DNA of 64,000 nucleotides from NCBI GenBank assembly GCA_964653025.1, contig CAZZBZ010000002.1:1-64000 (forward strand). The letters run 5' to 3'. Position 1 is the first letter of the stretch. Each line of letters begins with the position of its first letter. This stretch comes from JABWAM01 sp964653025. Its GTDB lineage: Bacteria; Verrucomicrobiota; Verrucomicrobiia; JABWAM01. Position numbers and translations under genes: made by a program. The notes beneath the pieces were generated by a model. The model had not been told where the DNA came from. It made no database searches and saw only the letters and a list, made by a program, of their open reading frames with translations. Positions 33,375 through 43,016 of the stretch are shown one piece after another.

Positions 33375-33698
33375 ATGAAATCGTGGCTGCTTTTCGGTTT
33401 CGGCCTTTCCCTCGGGGTATTGCTCGGGGCGGTTGGGGCGAGTTTTATCCTCTTCGACGACGTGACGCAGGCGCCGCCGCATAAAGCAAAAGCCGCGGTG
33501 ACCGTTTCCTCTCCGTCCTCGCGTCCGCACTCGATGGTTCCGTCCGCGGCGGCGGCTGCGGCGCCTGCCGCTGAGGTGCGTCCCGTGGCCCTTCCGGCCC
33601 ACGCGGTGGATCTTTCGGCCCTCTCCGACGTGGATGAGGCGGTCATCTCCACGGTTCGGCGTGACACGGCATCGCAGCCGGCGTCCTCGACCCCCTGA
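33375..33698 (+). CDS. Small one-helix membrane or exported protein
   Basis: 107-residue protein that starts with a Gly/Leu-rich hydrophobic segment (LLFGFGLSLGVLLGAVGASF) acting as a signal anchor. The rest is a low-complexity Ala/Pro/Ser region with no recognised domain. The stop is six bases before the acyltransferase start, so they may be co-transcribed. Function unknown. Confidence 0.5.
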   Translation: MKSWLLFGFGLSLGVLLGAVGASFILFDDVTQAPPHKAKAAVTVSSPSSRPHSMVPSAAAAAAPAAEVRPVALPAHAVDLSALSDVDEAVISTVRRDTASQPASSTP

Positions 33699-33704
33699 AC
33701 TGCG

Positions 33705-34721
33705 TTGGCAGGAGCCCCTTCGGTTTCGTGGTGGAAGCGCGCACGGAGGCGCGGGGAGGCGGTTTTGTGCGCGGCGGGTTTTTTGGTCTGTCCCAGGATT
33801 CCTTATTCGCTCCTTGTCGGGCTCTCGCGGGTGGCGGGCTGGCTCGGTTACGTTTTTGCGCGGAAAGAGCGTCGGGTGGCGCTGGCCAATCTTGAGTTGG
33901 CGCTGGGTGCCTCGCTTCCCGAGGTCGAGCGACGGCGCGTGGCGCGGCGTTCCTTCCAGTCCTTTGCGCGGACGGCGTTGGAATCCCTCGCCTCGGAGCG
34001 GTTGGCGCGGGATGGGCTGGCGCGGCGGTTCGAGTTCGAGCCGGGCTCGCTCGAGTTGCTCCGCGAGATGGTGGGGAGGGGGAGGGGACTCCTTGCGCTG
34101 ACCTTCCACTACGGGAACTGGGAATGGCTCAGCCTCGCCTGGGGGATGGCGGGTTTCCCGCTGCTCGGGGTCTCCCAGCCGATCAAGAATCCGTGGGTGG
34201 AGGCGCGCTTTCGCCGTCACCGCGAGCATTGCGGGCACCGACTGATTCATCGCTCCCATGGCTCGCGCACAGCGGGGCCGCTCTACCGCGAACTGCGCAA
34301 GGGGGGAATCGTGGGTTTGATGGTAGACCTCAACTCCTCGGCAGAGGAGGGCGGGGCCTTTTTCGATTTCTTCGGCGTGCCGGCCCTGACGACGAGGGCG
34401 GTCGGTTTCCTGGCCATGCGAACCGGGGCACCGGTGGTCTGTACGGTCGCCTGGCCTTCGGGCGGTGGTCGCTACCGCGCGATGATCGGACCGGAGATTA
34501 TTTACGACCGTGAGGCCGATCCCGTGACCGAGGGAGATCGGATCACGCGTGCGTGGATGTCCGAATGCGAGCGGGTGATCCGTCTGCGTCCGGGATCGTG
34601 GATGTGGGCATATAAGCGGTGGAAGGTGCGGCCGACGCTCGACTCGTGCGGTTTCCCCTTTTACTCGTTTCACGAGCCGAATCTGGCCGCGACGCTTGCG
34701 CGGCCCGGTGGTTTTCGTTAG
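33705..34721 (+). CDS. LpxL/HtrB-family lipid A acyltransferase
   Basis: 338-residue membrane-associated acyltransferase that adds secondary acyl chains to lipid A or a related lipid. An N-terminal hydrophobic segment (about 20-50, FLVCPRIPYSLLVGLSRVAG) precedes the catalytic HxxxxE in LALTFHYGNWEWLSLAWGMA. GVSQPIKNPWVEARFRRHRE and GIVGLMVDLNSSAEEGGAFF correspond to the family substrate blocks. This implies an outer membrane with acylated lipid A or analogue. The start is a TTG at 33705 without an obvious ribosome site, so the true start could be a few codons away. Confidence 0.87.
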   Translation: MAGAPSVSWWKRARRRGEAVLCAAGFLVCPRIPYSLLVGLSRVAGWLGYVFARKERRVALANLELALGASLPEVERRRVARRSFQSFARTALESLASERLARDGLARRFEFEPGSLELLREMVGRGRGLLALTFHYGNWEWLSLAWGMAGFPLLGVSQPIKNPWVEARFRRHREHCGHRLIHRSHGSRTAGPLYRELRKGGIVGLMVDLNSSAEEGGAFFDFFGVPALTTRAVGFLAMRTGAPVVCTVAWPSGGGRYRAMIGPEIIYDREADPVTEGDRITRAWMSECERVIRLRPGSWMWAYKRWKVRPTLDSCGFPFYSFHEPNLAATLARPGGFR

Positions 34722-34730
34722 AAGGAATGC

Positions 34731-37700
34731 ATGGATATGTGTCGCGGCATCCGTATTCTGCTGGCGGGACTGCTTCTTGCGGGGGTTTCCGCACGCGGGC
34801 AGGGGGGGGACGAGGCCGCGAACGCCCTCTTGATCTCAGCGGAGGAGGCCCTCACGGCAGGAGACCTCAAGAAGGCGATCGAGCGTTACGAGAGCCTGGT
34901 CTCCACATACAAGAGCTTCCAGGGGATCTGGGCTGCCCGCTATAATCTGGGCTACGCCTGCTACATGGGGCGCAACTACCCCCGTGCGCTAGAGGTGTTG
35001 CGCGAGTTGGTGGATCCAAAGAAGAACCCCGACCCCGCCCTGCGCGAGCAGGCGTTCTCGATGCTCGGCAATGTCCTGTCGGCGCAGGGAGCCTCGCTGG
35101 ATAAACCCGAGGAACGTGCGAAGGCCTTCAATGAGAGCGTGGCGACGTTCGACACCTACCTGAAGGACTTTCCCCAGGGAAAGCTGCGCGCCGACGCGCT
35201 CTACGGCAAGGCCGCGGCCCAACTCCAGAACGGCAAGGCCGATGAGGCGGAGAAGACCCTCGCGGTGTTCTCCCGCGAGTTCGCCCAGTCCGCCATGGCC
35301 AACGATGCCACCTATCTTCTCGCCCGGGTGTACAGCGCCCAGGCACGCATGGCACGCGAGCAGCAGCGCGACCCCGACGCCCGGAGCAAGGTGGATGAAG
35401 CCCGCAAGCTCTTCGACCAGATCAGCGGGCAAACCAAGGATCTTTCGCTGGCAAACCAGGCCCTCTATTCGGCTGGCGACAGCCTCCTTGCAGCCGCGGC
35501 GTATCGTGAGGCGCTCGGCTACTTCCGCAAGGTCCGCCCCGCGGCGGCCATCGAGCAGCAGGCGGCCCTCGCGGTGGAGCCGGCTCGCGCTGCCTACACG
35601 GCCGCGATCCGAGGTGGCGACAAGGCGAGGCAGGGCGAGACGAAGCGCCAACTCGATGCCGCAAACCGGCGGGTCGCCGACGCGAGAGAGAGCGGAGGGC
35701 TCTACCTAGCGGCCCAGCAGCAGACGGCCCGCTGCCTCTACGAGTTGAAGAGGTTCGACGAGGTGCTCGTCCTTAACCGCCACTGCCTGCCTCACTTTAC
35801 TCCGGACCAGAAGAAGAGGGCCGACTACCTCGGAGTGAAGGCGCTGCTCGAAAAGCGCGAGATTGAAAAAGCCATGAAGGCCTACGCGGATTTCAAAGTC
35901 GCGTATCCCGCGGACAAAATTGGGGAGGATCTCCCGGTCTCTTTCGCGGAGAACTTATTGCGCGCGGCGAAGTACGACGAGGCGATCAAGTGGGCCGATG
36001 AGTACGAGGTCACCTTCCCGAACGGAGCCTTCCTCGAACAGACCTACTTCATCGCGGCCACGGCGGCGAGCCAGTCGGGCAACACCGCCGAGGCCGACAA
36101 GCGCAACGAGAAATTCCGCGTGAAGTTCCCGAAGAGTTCGATGGCCGGCGCCGCAATCTTCAACAAGGCTTACACGAGCTACCAGAAGAAGGAGTACGCG
36201 GCCGCGATTCCCGAATTTCGAGCCTACATCGAGAAGTTTCCAGACACCGAGGCGGCGGAGAACGCCTCCTTCTTCGTCGCCGTTTCGCTCTTCGAGCTAA
36301 AGAAGACCGATGACGCCCTCAAGGAACTCCAGTCGTTCGAGAAAAAATATCCGAAGAGCAAGTTGCTCCCCAGCGCGCTCTACCAGGTTGCCAAGGCCTT
36401 CGAGGAGAAAAAGGATGTGACTTCCGCCCTTGCGGCCCACGCCCGCGTCGTGAAGGAGTTCCCGGGGGAGACGGTCGCCCCCTATTCGCAGATCGCCATC
36501 GCCCTGACGAACTTGGGGCTGGGGGCCAAGGCTTATCCGGCCGCGCTCCAGGCCTTCGACCAGTTTCTCCAGCTTTTCCCCGAACATTCGCTCGCCCCGA
36601 ATGCGATGCTCTACCGCGCGGAGATCCTGCGGAACCAGAACAAGCTTGCCGACGCCGAGGCCGCCTACCGGGAAGTGGTCGCGAAGTTCGCCGGGTCCGA
36701 AGCCGCCCCGGATGCCCAGTACGCGATCGGCGAAATGCTTTTTCAGCGGGCCGCCAGGATGGCCGCACGGCCGGACAAACTCCCCCCCGAGCGGCAGGCG
36801 GAGTACAAGGATCTGGTCCAGAAGGCCACCGTGGCCTTCGAGGAAATTCTCTCTCGCTACTCTGCCAGCCCCGCCGTGGACAAGGCCCTCTCGCAGATGA
36901 GTGGGATTTGGCAGGCGAGGATCAACGCTGGTTTCGCAAAGAAGGAGGAGGCCCGCGAGTACTTTGGGAAGCTCGGAGCCGGCGATTCCGCACTCGGCGC
37001 CAAGGTCGCCTTTGCCCTCGGCAGCCTTCTCAATCTGCTGCAGGATCGTGAGGCCGCCATCGCCGTCCTCACCGAGGCGTTCGACAAGGCCGGGGGGGGG
37101 TCGCTTCCGAATGCGGGTTATCGCCAGTACCGCAGCGCCCTTCTCGATGCGAAGCAGTACGATCGCGCCATCAAGGTCTCCGAGCGCCAACTCGAGGAAA
37201 AGCAGCAGGCCAATGATGAGCGCGGCATCGCCGAGGCGCTTCTCGGCCTCGGCCAGGCATACTTTGAAAAGGGCGACAACGTGAACGCGACGAAGAACCT
37301 GGAGACCGTCATCACGAAGTACTCGTGGTACGAGGGGGCTGCTCCCGAGGCCGAGTTCTACAAGATCCTGATCGAGGAGAAGCGCAAGAACTGGGACGAG
37401 GCCAACAAGCTCTACACGGTTCTCCAAGCCAAGGTTCGCGATACCGAACTCAAGGTGAGGATCTTCATGCGCCTCGGCTACACCTGGCTTGGGAAAGGGG
37501 AGGCGGAAACCCAGCCAAAGGCGAAAGAGGAGTGTTTTAAGCAGGCGATCGGTTTTTTTCTGCGCATCGGGCTCAGCTACCAGGCATTCCCAAACCTGGC
37601 GGCCGAGGGATTGTTTCGCGGTGCCTCCCTTTACGAGGCCCAGGCGGCCCTGCAGGGGGCCGATCCCAAGAAGCGCACCGATTCACTCCAGAACGCGATC

Positions 37701-37799
37701 AAGTATGACAAGCGCTGTCTCGATGAGTATCCCAATAGCGAGTGGGCTCCCAAGTGCCGCGAGCGCCTGGCGGCACTCACCGCTTCCCCCACGAAATAA
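34731..37799 (+). CDS. Large exported TPR protein
   Basis: 1022-residue protein with an N-terminal signal peptide (RGIRILLAGLLLAGVSARGQ). About twenty tetratricopeptide-type helical repeats follow, of the YbgF/BamD kind (for example GDLKKAIERYESLVSTY, KADEAEKTLAVFSREF, YDEAIKWADEYEVTF and KLADAEAAYREVVAKF). There is no catalytic domain or transmembrane segment. It is probably a periplasmic scaffold for envelope or outer-membrane complexes. It starts nine bases after the acyltransferase stop and is followed by a lipoprotein and a second TPR protein, so this looks like an envelope module. Exact partner unknown. Confidence 0.75.
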   Translation: MDMCRGIRILLAGLLLAGVSARGQGGDEAANALLISAEEALTAGDLKKAIERYESLVSTYKSFQGIWAARYNLGYACYMGRNYPRALEVLRELVDPKKNPDPALREQAFSMLGNVLSAQGASLDKPEERAKAFNESVATFDTYLKDFPQGKLRADALYGKAAAQLQNGKADEAEKTLAVFSREFAQSAMANDATYLLARVYSAQARMAREQQRDPDARSKVDEARKLFDQISGQTKDLSLANQALYSAGDSLLAAAAYREALGYFRKVRPAAAIEQQAALAVEPARAAYTAAIRGGDKARQGETKRQLDAANRRVADARESGGLYLAAQQQTARCLYELKRFDEVLVLNRHCLPHFTPDQKKRADYLGVKALLEKREIEKAMKAYADFKVAYPADKIGEDLPVSFAENLLRAAKYDEAIKWADEYEVTFPNGAFLEQTYFIAATAASQSGNTAEADKRNEKFRVKFPKSSMAGAAIFNKAYTSYQKKEYAAAIPEFRAYIEKFPDTEAAENASFFVAVSLFELKKTDDALKELQSFEKKYPKSKLLPSALYQVAKAFEEKKDVTSALAAHARVVKEFPGETVAPYSQIAIALTNLGLGAKAYPAALQAFDQFLQLFPEHSLAPNAMLYRAEILRNQNKLADAEAAYREVVAKFAGSEAAPDAQYAIGEMLFQRAARMAARPDKLPPERQAEYKDLVQKATVAFEEILSRYSASPAVDKALSQMSGIWQARINAGFAKKEEAREYFGKLGAGDSALGAKVAFALGSLLNLLQDREAAIAVLTEAFDKAGGGSLPNAGYRQYRSALLDAKQYDRAIKVSERQLEEKQQANDERGIAEALLGLGQAYFEKGDNVNATKNLETVITKYSWYEGAAPEAEFYKILIEEKRKNWDEANKLYTVLQAKVRDTELKVRIFMRLGYTWLGKGEAETQPKAKEECFKQAIGFFLRIGLSYQAFPNLAAEGLFRGASLYEAQAALQGADPKKRTDSLQNAIKYDKRCLDEYPNSEWAPKCRERLAALTASPTK

Positions 37800-37879
37800 A
37801 AGCCGACGATCGCCTTACGGACGCGGATGTATTGATTGACCTTTTCTGCCTCCACATGCTAAAAGAACATATCGCTTCT

Positions 37880-38398
37880 ATGAGTGTGCAATCCCGCATC
37901 TTCTGCATCATGGTGACCGCACTGGGCCTTGCGCTCTCGGGCTGCGAGTCCACTCCCAGTTCGAGGCCATTCGTCGCGGAAGAGAATCTCGCCAATACCA
38001 AGGAAGAAGCTCTTGCCCTTGCCGAGGGGCTTCCCTCTGCCGAGGAGGTTGTCCCTGCCGCCAAGCCCACCCCTTCCGTGGCCGTCGTCGCGGCGGAACC
38101 CAAAAAAGCGTATGTGGAAGAGACCGCGCTCCGCGACTCCTCCACCCCGAAGCTCGCCGCCACACCCCCGTCGGTCGAGTCGCCCTTCGATGGGAGCATC
38201 GTCTTGCTGAACCTGCAGAAGGGGTTCGTGATCGTGGACTTTTCCAAGAGCATGATGCCCCCGATTCGCTCCGAACTCGGAGTGTACCGGGGCGGCATCT
38301 TTGTTGGCAGTCTTCGCATCACTCCTCCGTCGAAGCCCCCGCTGGTTTCCGCGGATATCCTGACCGGCGCACTGCGCCGCGGCGACACGGTCAGGTAG
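37880..38398 (+). CDS. Lipoprotein
   Basis: 172-residue protein with a type II signal peptide ending in the lipobox ALGLALSGC (Cys about residue 22). An Ala/Pro/Glu-rich spacer follows, then a compact C-terminal segment with VLLNLQKGFVIVDFSKSM, ELGVYRGGIFVGSLRI and SADILTGALRRGDTVR. That end resembles the small beta-barrel modules of exported proteins (a strand-rich fold with G-D-x-V). Lies between two exported TPR proteins. The ATG at 37880 was chosen to place the signal peptide at the N-terminus; an in-frame ATG at 37856 exists. Function unknown. Confidence 0.6.
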   Translation: MSVQSRIFCIMVTALGLALSGCESTPSSRPFVAEENLANTKEEALALAEGLPSAEEVVPAAKPTPSVAVVAAEPKKAYVEETALRDSSTPKLAATPPSVESPFDGSIVLLNLQKGFVIVDFSKSMMPPIRSELGVYRGGIFVGSLRITPPSKPPLVSADILTGALRRGDTVR

Positions 38399-38441
38399 GC
38401 ATCCTTTCCGATTTCCAACCCAGAAACCAACCGTTGATCCC

Positions 38442-40136
38442 ATGCGCTTCCTGACTCTGCTTGCCTCCGCGCTGGTCCTCCTCGCCGGTGCGCCCCGCCT
38501 TGGCGCCGAGACCGCGGACGACTTCCTCAAGGCCTACTTCCTTGTCCAGGACGGGGATGCGGCGGACAAGGGTTCCGACTCCGCGAAGGCCATCGAGAAG
38601 TACGCCGCGGCGCTCAAAATCCTGAGGGACATCAAGAAGGCGAGCCCGGACTGGAATCCGAACATCATTGCCTACCGGGTTAAGTACTGTTCCGAGCGTA
38701 TCGCGAAGGCTGGCGGACGGATTGAGCCCGAGGAGGGGGGGGCTGCCCCTGGGGCTGTCCCGTCCCCCGCCCCGACGCCCGAGGCCGCCCCGCCTGTAAA
38801 CACCGTACCGAAGGACGTCAAGCCGGCGTCCCCCGAGGAAGTGGGGACCCCGCCCCGCCCTTCCGACCGCGTCGCGGAGTTAGAACGGGAGCTTGACCGC
38901 GCGCGGCAGGAAATCACCAAGCTCCAGCGCGAGAAGGGCGACCTCGAGAGCCGACTTCGGAAGGTGGAGGAGGATCTCCGCTCGGCCGGCGCCAGTGGTG
39001 ACGAGCGGCTGCAAAAACTTATTCATGAGAACGACGCGCTCAAGCAGCGCCTTGTGGATGCCGAATCACGCCTGAAGGGCGTCGGGTCGAATGCCGAGGA
39101 CATTGCGGCCGTGCGCGGGGATCTTGCCAAGGCCCAGGAAGCCCTCGATAAGTTGCGCCGCGAGAACGAGCAACTCAAGATCGCGAACACCACCCTTAAG
39201 GGGGAACTCGAGGAAGTGCGCGGGCAGCTCCGCACCGCCACGGCCGGACCTGCCGCCAGCGTTGCCCCCGAGGTTCTGCAGACCCTTCAGAAGGAGAACG
39301 CCCTCCTGCGCGCGATTGTGGATCGCCAGTACCAGGAGGATTCCCGTCGGATGCAAGCCCGCGACACTCTTGCGAAAGAACTCGACGAACTCGGTAGCCG
39401 TACCGAATCCATCCGCCAGCAGATCAAGGTGTTGGCCAGTCCTCTTTCATCGCTCTCCGACGAGGAGCGCGCCCTTCTGAAGACCCCGGCGGCCATGCCG
39501 CGCGAGGATCCCACGAAGCTCAGCGGCACGATCACCTCCTCGAAGAAGGAGGCCTCCGGCGGGTCCGCCTCAAAACTGAGCGGCGACAACTCCGTCCTTG
39601 CCAGCGATGCCAAGCGCTTTTTCGCGAAGGGGGATCTCGAAGGGGCGGCCGCGAAGTACGAGCAGATTCTCAAGACCGAACCGGGGAGCGTCTTCGCCCT
39701 CTCGAACCTCGGGGTCATTCGCTTCCGCCAGGAGCGCGTCGAGGAGGCTGAGAAGGCCCTCCAGGGGGCGCTTGCGGCCGACCCGCAGGATGCATTCTCG
39801 CTGTCCGTGCTCGGCATTGTCCACTATCGCCAAGGGCGGTACGACGACGCCGTGAGCGCGCTCACCCGCGCCATTTCGATCAACCCAAGCAACCACGAGA
39901 CGCATAACTACCTCGGAATTACCTATAGCCAGAAGGGCTACCAGGAGGCCGCCGAGAAGGAACTGCTGAAGGCCATCGAGCTCAAGCCCGATTACGCCGA
40001 CGCCCACTTTAACCTCGCGGTGGTTTACGCCTCCCAGAACCCCCCTTCCGTCGAACTCGCTCGCAAGCATTACCGCCGCGCCGTCGAACTCGGTATGCAG
40101 AAGGACCCCGAGTTGGAGAAACTGCTCGTCAAGTAG
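38442..40136 (+). CDS. Exported coiled-coil and TPR protein
   Basis: 564-residue protein with a signal peptide (MRFLTLLASALVLLAGAPRL). A short helical domain (about 24-90) leads to a Pro-rich linker, a long coiled coil (about 145-275, rich in Lys/Glu/Arg/Gln heptads), and three to four C-terminal TPRs from about 385 (FFAKGDLEGAAAKYEQIL, RQERVEEAEKALQGALAA, RQGRYDDAVSALTRAISI and KGYQEAAEKELLKAIEL). It follows the lipoprotein by 43 bases. Domain order suggests an envelope scaffold reaching from the membrane; the role is unknown. Confidence 0.75.
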   Translation: MRFLTLLASALVLLAGAPRLGAETADDFLKAYFLVQDGDAADKGSDSAKAIEKYAAALKILRDIKKASPDWNPNIIAYRVKYCSERIAKAGGRIEPEEGGAAPGAVPSPAPTPEAAPPVNTVPKDVKPASPEEVGTPPRPSDRVAELERELDRARQEITKLQREKGDLESRLRKVEEDLRSAGASGDERLQKLIHENDALKQRLVDAESRLKGVGSNAEDIAAVRGDLAKAQEALDKLRRENEQLKIANTTLKGELEEVRGQLRTATAGPAASVAPEVLQTLQKENALLRAIVDRQYQEDSRRMQARDTLAKELDELGSRTESIRQQIKVLASPLSSLSDEERALLKTPAAMPREDPTKLSGTITSSKKEASGGSASKLSGDNSVLASDAKRFFAKGDLEGAAAKYEQILKTEPGSVFALSNLGVIRFRQERVEEAEKALQGALAADPQDAFSLSVLGIVHYRQGRYDDAVSALTRAISINPSNHETHNYLGITYSQKGYQEAAEKELLKAIELKPDYADAHFNLAVVYASQNPPSVELARKHYRRAVELGMQKDPELEKLLVK

Positions 40137-40204
40137 CGGGCAGTTTGCCCATGTGGCACGGTTGAGGCGTTTGACGGCTTGGCCCTGTCGCGTAGATTGT
40201 CCCC

Positions 40205-40444
40205 GTGCTTTCCACCCTCGCGGATCTTCCCATTGGCACTGAGGGTCGCGTCGCTCGCCTCGATGGCGCTCCTGCCGATGCCCGACGCCTCGTTGAGATG
40301 GGCCTGACGTCCGGGGCCCGCATCCGCGTGGTGCGACAGGCTCCCCTGGGCGACCCGATCGAGGTTTCGGTGCGCGGTTGCCGTTTCAGTATTCGGCGCG
40401 CCGATGCGTGTGCGGTCATTCTCCTCCCTCCCGACCATGTCTGA
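40205..40444 (+). CDS. feoA: FeoA-domain protein
   Basis: 79-residue SH3-like FeoA protein, which works with FeoB in ferrous iron uptake on the cytosolic side. Typical features are TLADLPIGTEGRVARL, RRLVEMGLTSGARIRVVRQA and PIEVSVRGCRFSIRRADACA. The GTG start is used. The last eight bases overlap feoB, so the two are translationally coupled. Confidence 0.93.
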   Translation: MLSTLADLPIGTEGRVARLDGAPADARRLVEMGLTSGARIRVVRQAPLGDPIEVSVRGCRFSIRRADACAVILLPPDHV

Positions 40445-42557
40445 GCCGCTCGATGGGCGCCACAAGTCCGGCGTGCCTCACATCGTCCTCGCCGGCAACC
40501 CGAATAGCGGCAAGTCCACGGTCTTCAACCTCCTCACGGGACTCCGCCAGAAGGTGGCAAACTACCCGGGGGTCACCGTCGAGAAGAAAGAGGGCCTCCT
40601 TTCGCTTTCCGAAAATTGTGAGGTGCACGTGGTGGACCTCCCCGGCACTTACTCCCTCAACCCCCGTTCGCCGGACGAGGAGGTGGCCCACGACGTGGTG
40701 CTGGGCTTGCGAGAGGACACTCCCCCGCCGGATCTTCTGGTCGTCGTGGTGGATGCCAGCAATCTCGAAAGGAATCTGTTCTTCGCGTCGCAACTCCTCG
40801 GGGTGGGGCGCCCCGTGGTCGTCGCGCTGAACATGATGGACATGGCGCGCGCCGCAGGCTTCGTGATCGATGTCCCCGCGCTCCAGGTCGAGCTCGGAGT
40901 TCCCGTGGTGGCCATGGCCGCGAACCGCGGCGAAGGTGCCGCGGAACTCCGCGCCGCCATCGCCGCGCAACTCAGGGCACCCTCCGTGCCCCGTGAGAGA
41001 GTCCCGCTTTCGCCCCACATCGCGGCCATCGTGGATAGGGTGGAGCGCGCGCTCGCGGAGGACGGCCTCGCAAAGTTGAACCAGGCGCGAGGCGAGGCCC
41101 TTCGGCTGATCAGTTCGGAACAAGCGTTGGCCCACGGCGCGGTCGGTGGGTCCGCGGCCCTCCACGCAGCGGTGGAGCAAGCGCGACTCGACCTTGCCGC
41201 GCATGGGGTTGCCTGGCACACCCTGGAGGCGGAGAAGCGCTACCTTTGGATCGAGTCGGTCCTTCGTCATGCCCGACAACAGCGGGAGGTGCCCGAGAGC
41301 GTCACCGACCGCCTTGACCGCGTGCTGACCCACCGGGTCTGGGGCCCCGCGGTCCTGCTGGGAGTGGTCATGGCCGTTTTCGCCGCGATTTTTCACCTCG
41401 CCCAGTTTCCGATGGAGGCGATCGAGGGTGTCTTCGGATGGATCGGCCATGCCGTGGCTCGTCGAATGCCGGAAGGGATCCTGCAAAGCCTCGTGGCCGA
41501 CGGCGTCCTTGCGGGCGTCGGAAGCATTCTCGTCTTCCTCCCGCAAATCATGCTCCTGTTCCTCTTCCTCGGCATCCTCGAGGACTCGGGCTACATGGCT
41601 CGGGTGGCGTTCATCATGGACCGCGTGATGGGGCGGGTCGGGCTCCACGGCAAGGCGTTCATCCCCCTCGTCTCGAGTTTCGCCTGCGCGATCCCCGGGG
41701 TGATGGCCACGCGCACGATCGAGAATGCCCGGGATCGTCTTGTGACCATCCTCGTGGCACCCTTGATGTGCTGTTCCGCCCGGTGGCCGGTGTATTTTCT
41801 CCTTGCGGGTGCATTCATCCCGCCCATCAAGGTCTTCGGTATGGTCCCGCTACCGGCGATCGTGATCTTTGCGATGGTGGTCATGGGCGTTGTCGTGGCG
41901 ATTCTCATGGCGGGCTTGTTCCGACGGACGATTGCCCGCGGGGACATTCCCTCATTGATCCTGGAACTTCCCCCCTACCGCCTGCCGGCGTTTGGGGCCG
42001 TGGTTCGCGTGATGGTCGAGCGGGGGTGGATTTTTATGAAGAACGCCGGCACGGTGATCCTCGCGATCTCCGTGGTTCTCTGGGCCTTGAGCACCTTCCC
42101 GCGAAGGGAGGGGGCAACGCCCGCCGAGCAGGTGCGCCACAGCTTCGCGGGAAAGATTGGGCATCTCGTCGAGCCGGTGATCCACCCCCTCGGATTCGAC
42201 TGGAAGATCGGGATTGCGATTGTCGCGAGTTTCGCGGCGCGCGAGGTGTTTGTGAGTTCGATGGGGACGATCTACGGGTTGGAGGCCTCCGACCCGGACC
42301 ACCCTGCCGACCTGCGCGAGCGACTCCGGGGGGAAGTGGACCCCTCCACGGGAAAGCCGTTCTTTACGCCCCTGCGCGCGGTCAGCCTGATGGTGTTCTA
42401 TGTCCTCGCCATGCAGTGCATGAGCACGGTGGCGGTGGTCCGCCGCGAGACCAACGGGTGGAAATGGCCGATCTTCCAACTCGCCTACATGAGTGCCCTC
42501 GCATGGATCGCGAGCTTCCTCGTCTGGAACGGGGGCCGGTGGCTCGGTTTTTCCTGA
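40437..42557 (+). CDS. feoB: Ferrous iron transporter FeoB
   Basis: 706-residue inner-membrane Fe(II) permease with an N-terminal GTPase. The G domain has G1 GNPNSGKSTVFN at about 17-28, G2 in ANYPGVTVEKKEG, G3 VVDLPGTYSL and G4 NMMD. A helical GDI domain follows, then two Gate segments of membrane helices with the Cys-containing blocks FACAIPGVMATRTIENARDR and LMCCSARWPVYFLLAGAF. The C-terminal core includes VASFAAREVFVSSMGTIYGL. The start ATG at 40437 lies within the feoA end. Length is slightly below E. coli FeoB (773). Indicates life with low-oxygen or reduced iron supply. Confidence 0.96.
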   Translation: MSEPLDGRHKSGVPHIVLAGNPNSGKSTVFNLLTGLRQKVANYPGVTVEKKEGLLSLSENCEVHVVDLPGTYSLNPRSPDEEVAHDVVLGLREDTPPPDLLVVVVDASNLERNLFFASQLLGVGRPVVVALNMMDMARAAGFVIDVPALQVELGVPVVAMAANRGEGAAELRAAIAAQLRAPSVPRERVPLSPHIAAIVDRVERALAEDGLAKLNQARGEALRLISSEQALAHGAVGGSAALHAAVEQARLDLAAHGVAWHTLEAEKRYLWIESVLRHARQQREVPESVTDRLDRVLTHRVWGPAVLLGVVMAVFAAIFHLAQFPMEAIEGVFGWIGHAVARRMPEGILQSLVADGVLAGVGSILVFLPQIMLLFLFLGILEDSGYMARVAFIMDRVMGRVGLHGKAFIPLVSSFACAIPGVMATRTIENARDRLVTILVAPLMCCSARWPVYFLLAGAFIPPIKVFGMVPLPAIVIFAMVVMGVVVAILMAGLFRRTIARGDIPSLILELPPYRLPAFGAVVRVMVERGWIFMKNAGTVILAISVVLWALSTFPRREGATPAEQVRHSFAGKIGHLVEPVIHPLGFDWKIGIAIVASFAAREVFVSSMGTIYGLEASDPDHPADLRERLRGEVDPSTGKPFFTPLRAVSLMVFYVLAMQCMSTVAVVRRETNGWKWPIFQLAYMSALAWIASFLVWNGGRWLGFS

Positions 42558-42593
42558 GGTTTGCGTTCGACCGAGTCCGGGCGAGAGTCTCCC

Positions 42594-42773
42594 ATGCAGG
42601 AAATCGTCGCCATCGTCCTTGTTGCCGCGGCCGGTCTCTGGCTTCTGCGTCGGGCGTTGGTCCGCCCGGGGGGAACCTGTGGCAGCTGCTCGGATTGCGG
42701 GGATGCTCCCGTCGCTGGCCGTTCATGTCCTTCGGCGAAGCCTCCCCCGAAGGAATCTCCGACAGGTTCTTGA
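42594..42773 (+). CDS. FeoB-associated Cys-rich membrane protein
   Basis: 59-residue protein with one N-terminal helix (MQEIVAIVLVAAAGLWLLRR) and a cytosolic Cys cluster GGTCGSCSDCGDAP (CxxCxxC), plus one more Cys. This is the short Cys-rich protein often found directly after feoB and thought to aid or regulate iron uptake. The ATG at 42594 fits the family start. It is separated from feoB by 36 bases. Confidence 0.85.
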   Translation: MQEIVAIVLVAAAGLWLLRRALVRPGGTCGSCSDCGDAPVAGRSCPSAKPPPKESPTGS

Positions 42774-42861
42774 AAGGCCGTTGGTTACGCGACAAAATTA
42801 TTGGGCTCGCGCTCAGTTTCTCTCTCCCGTGCTGAGGACACCACGGGTTACCGACGGTAGC

Positions 42862-42881
42862 CCGCCGTGTCCCCACGGCGG
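42862..42881. repeat. Perfect hairpin CCGCCGTG/CACGGCGG
   Basis: Eight-base stem with a TCCC loop in the 243-base gap between the Fe uptake operon and the GDP-mannose epimerase gene. An adjacent imperfect stem (GGGTTACC with GGTAGCCC) precedes it at about 42845. Resembles the other dispersed palindromes in this window; it may also terminate the feo transcript. Confidence 0.45.
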
Positions 42882-43016
42882 GAACACCAAAATTTGTCGT
42901 GCACCCACGGCCCTTGTCGTTCACCGAAGAGCTTTCCTTTCGGAAGATTTTCGATAAAGCTTCATCTTCTCGTGCCCGGACATCGGGCACTCTGGAAACT
43001 CATTCTCAAAAATACC

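Noticed and set aside
31158..34673. 1171-codon reading of the hopanoid gene
   Set aside because: The part above 33125 runs through the tRNA-Lys gene and two genes on the other strand and has no domain; the cyclase begins at 33125.
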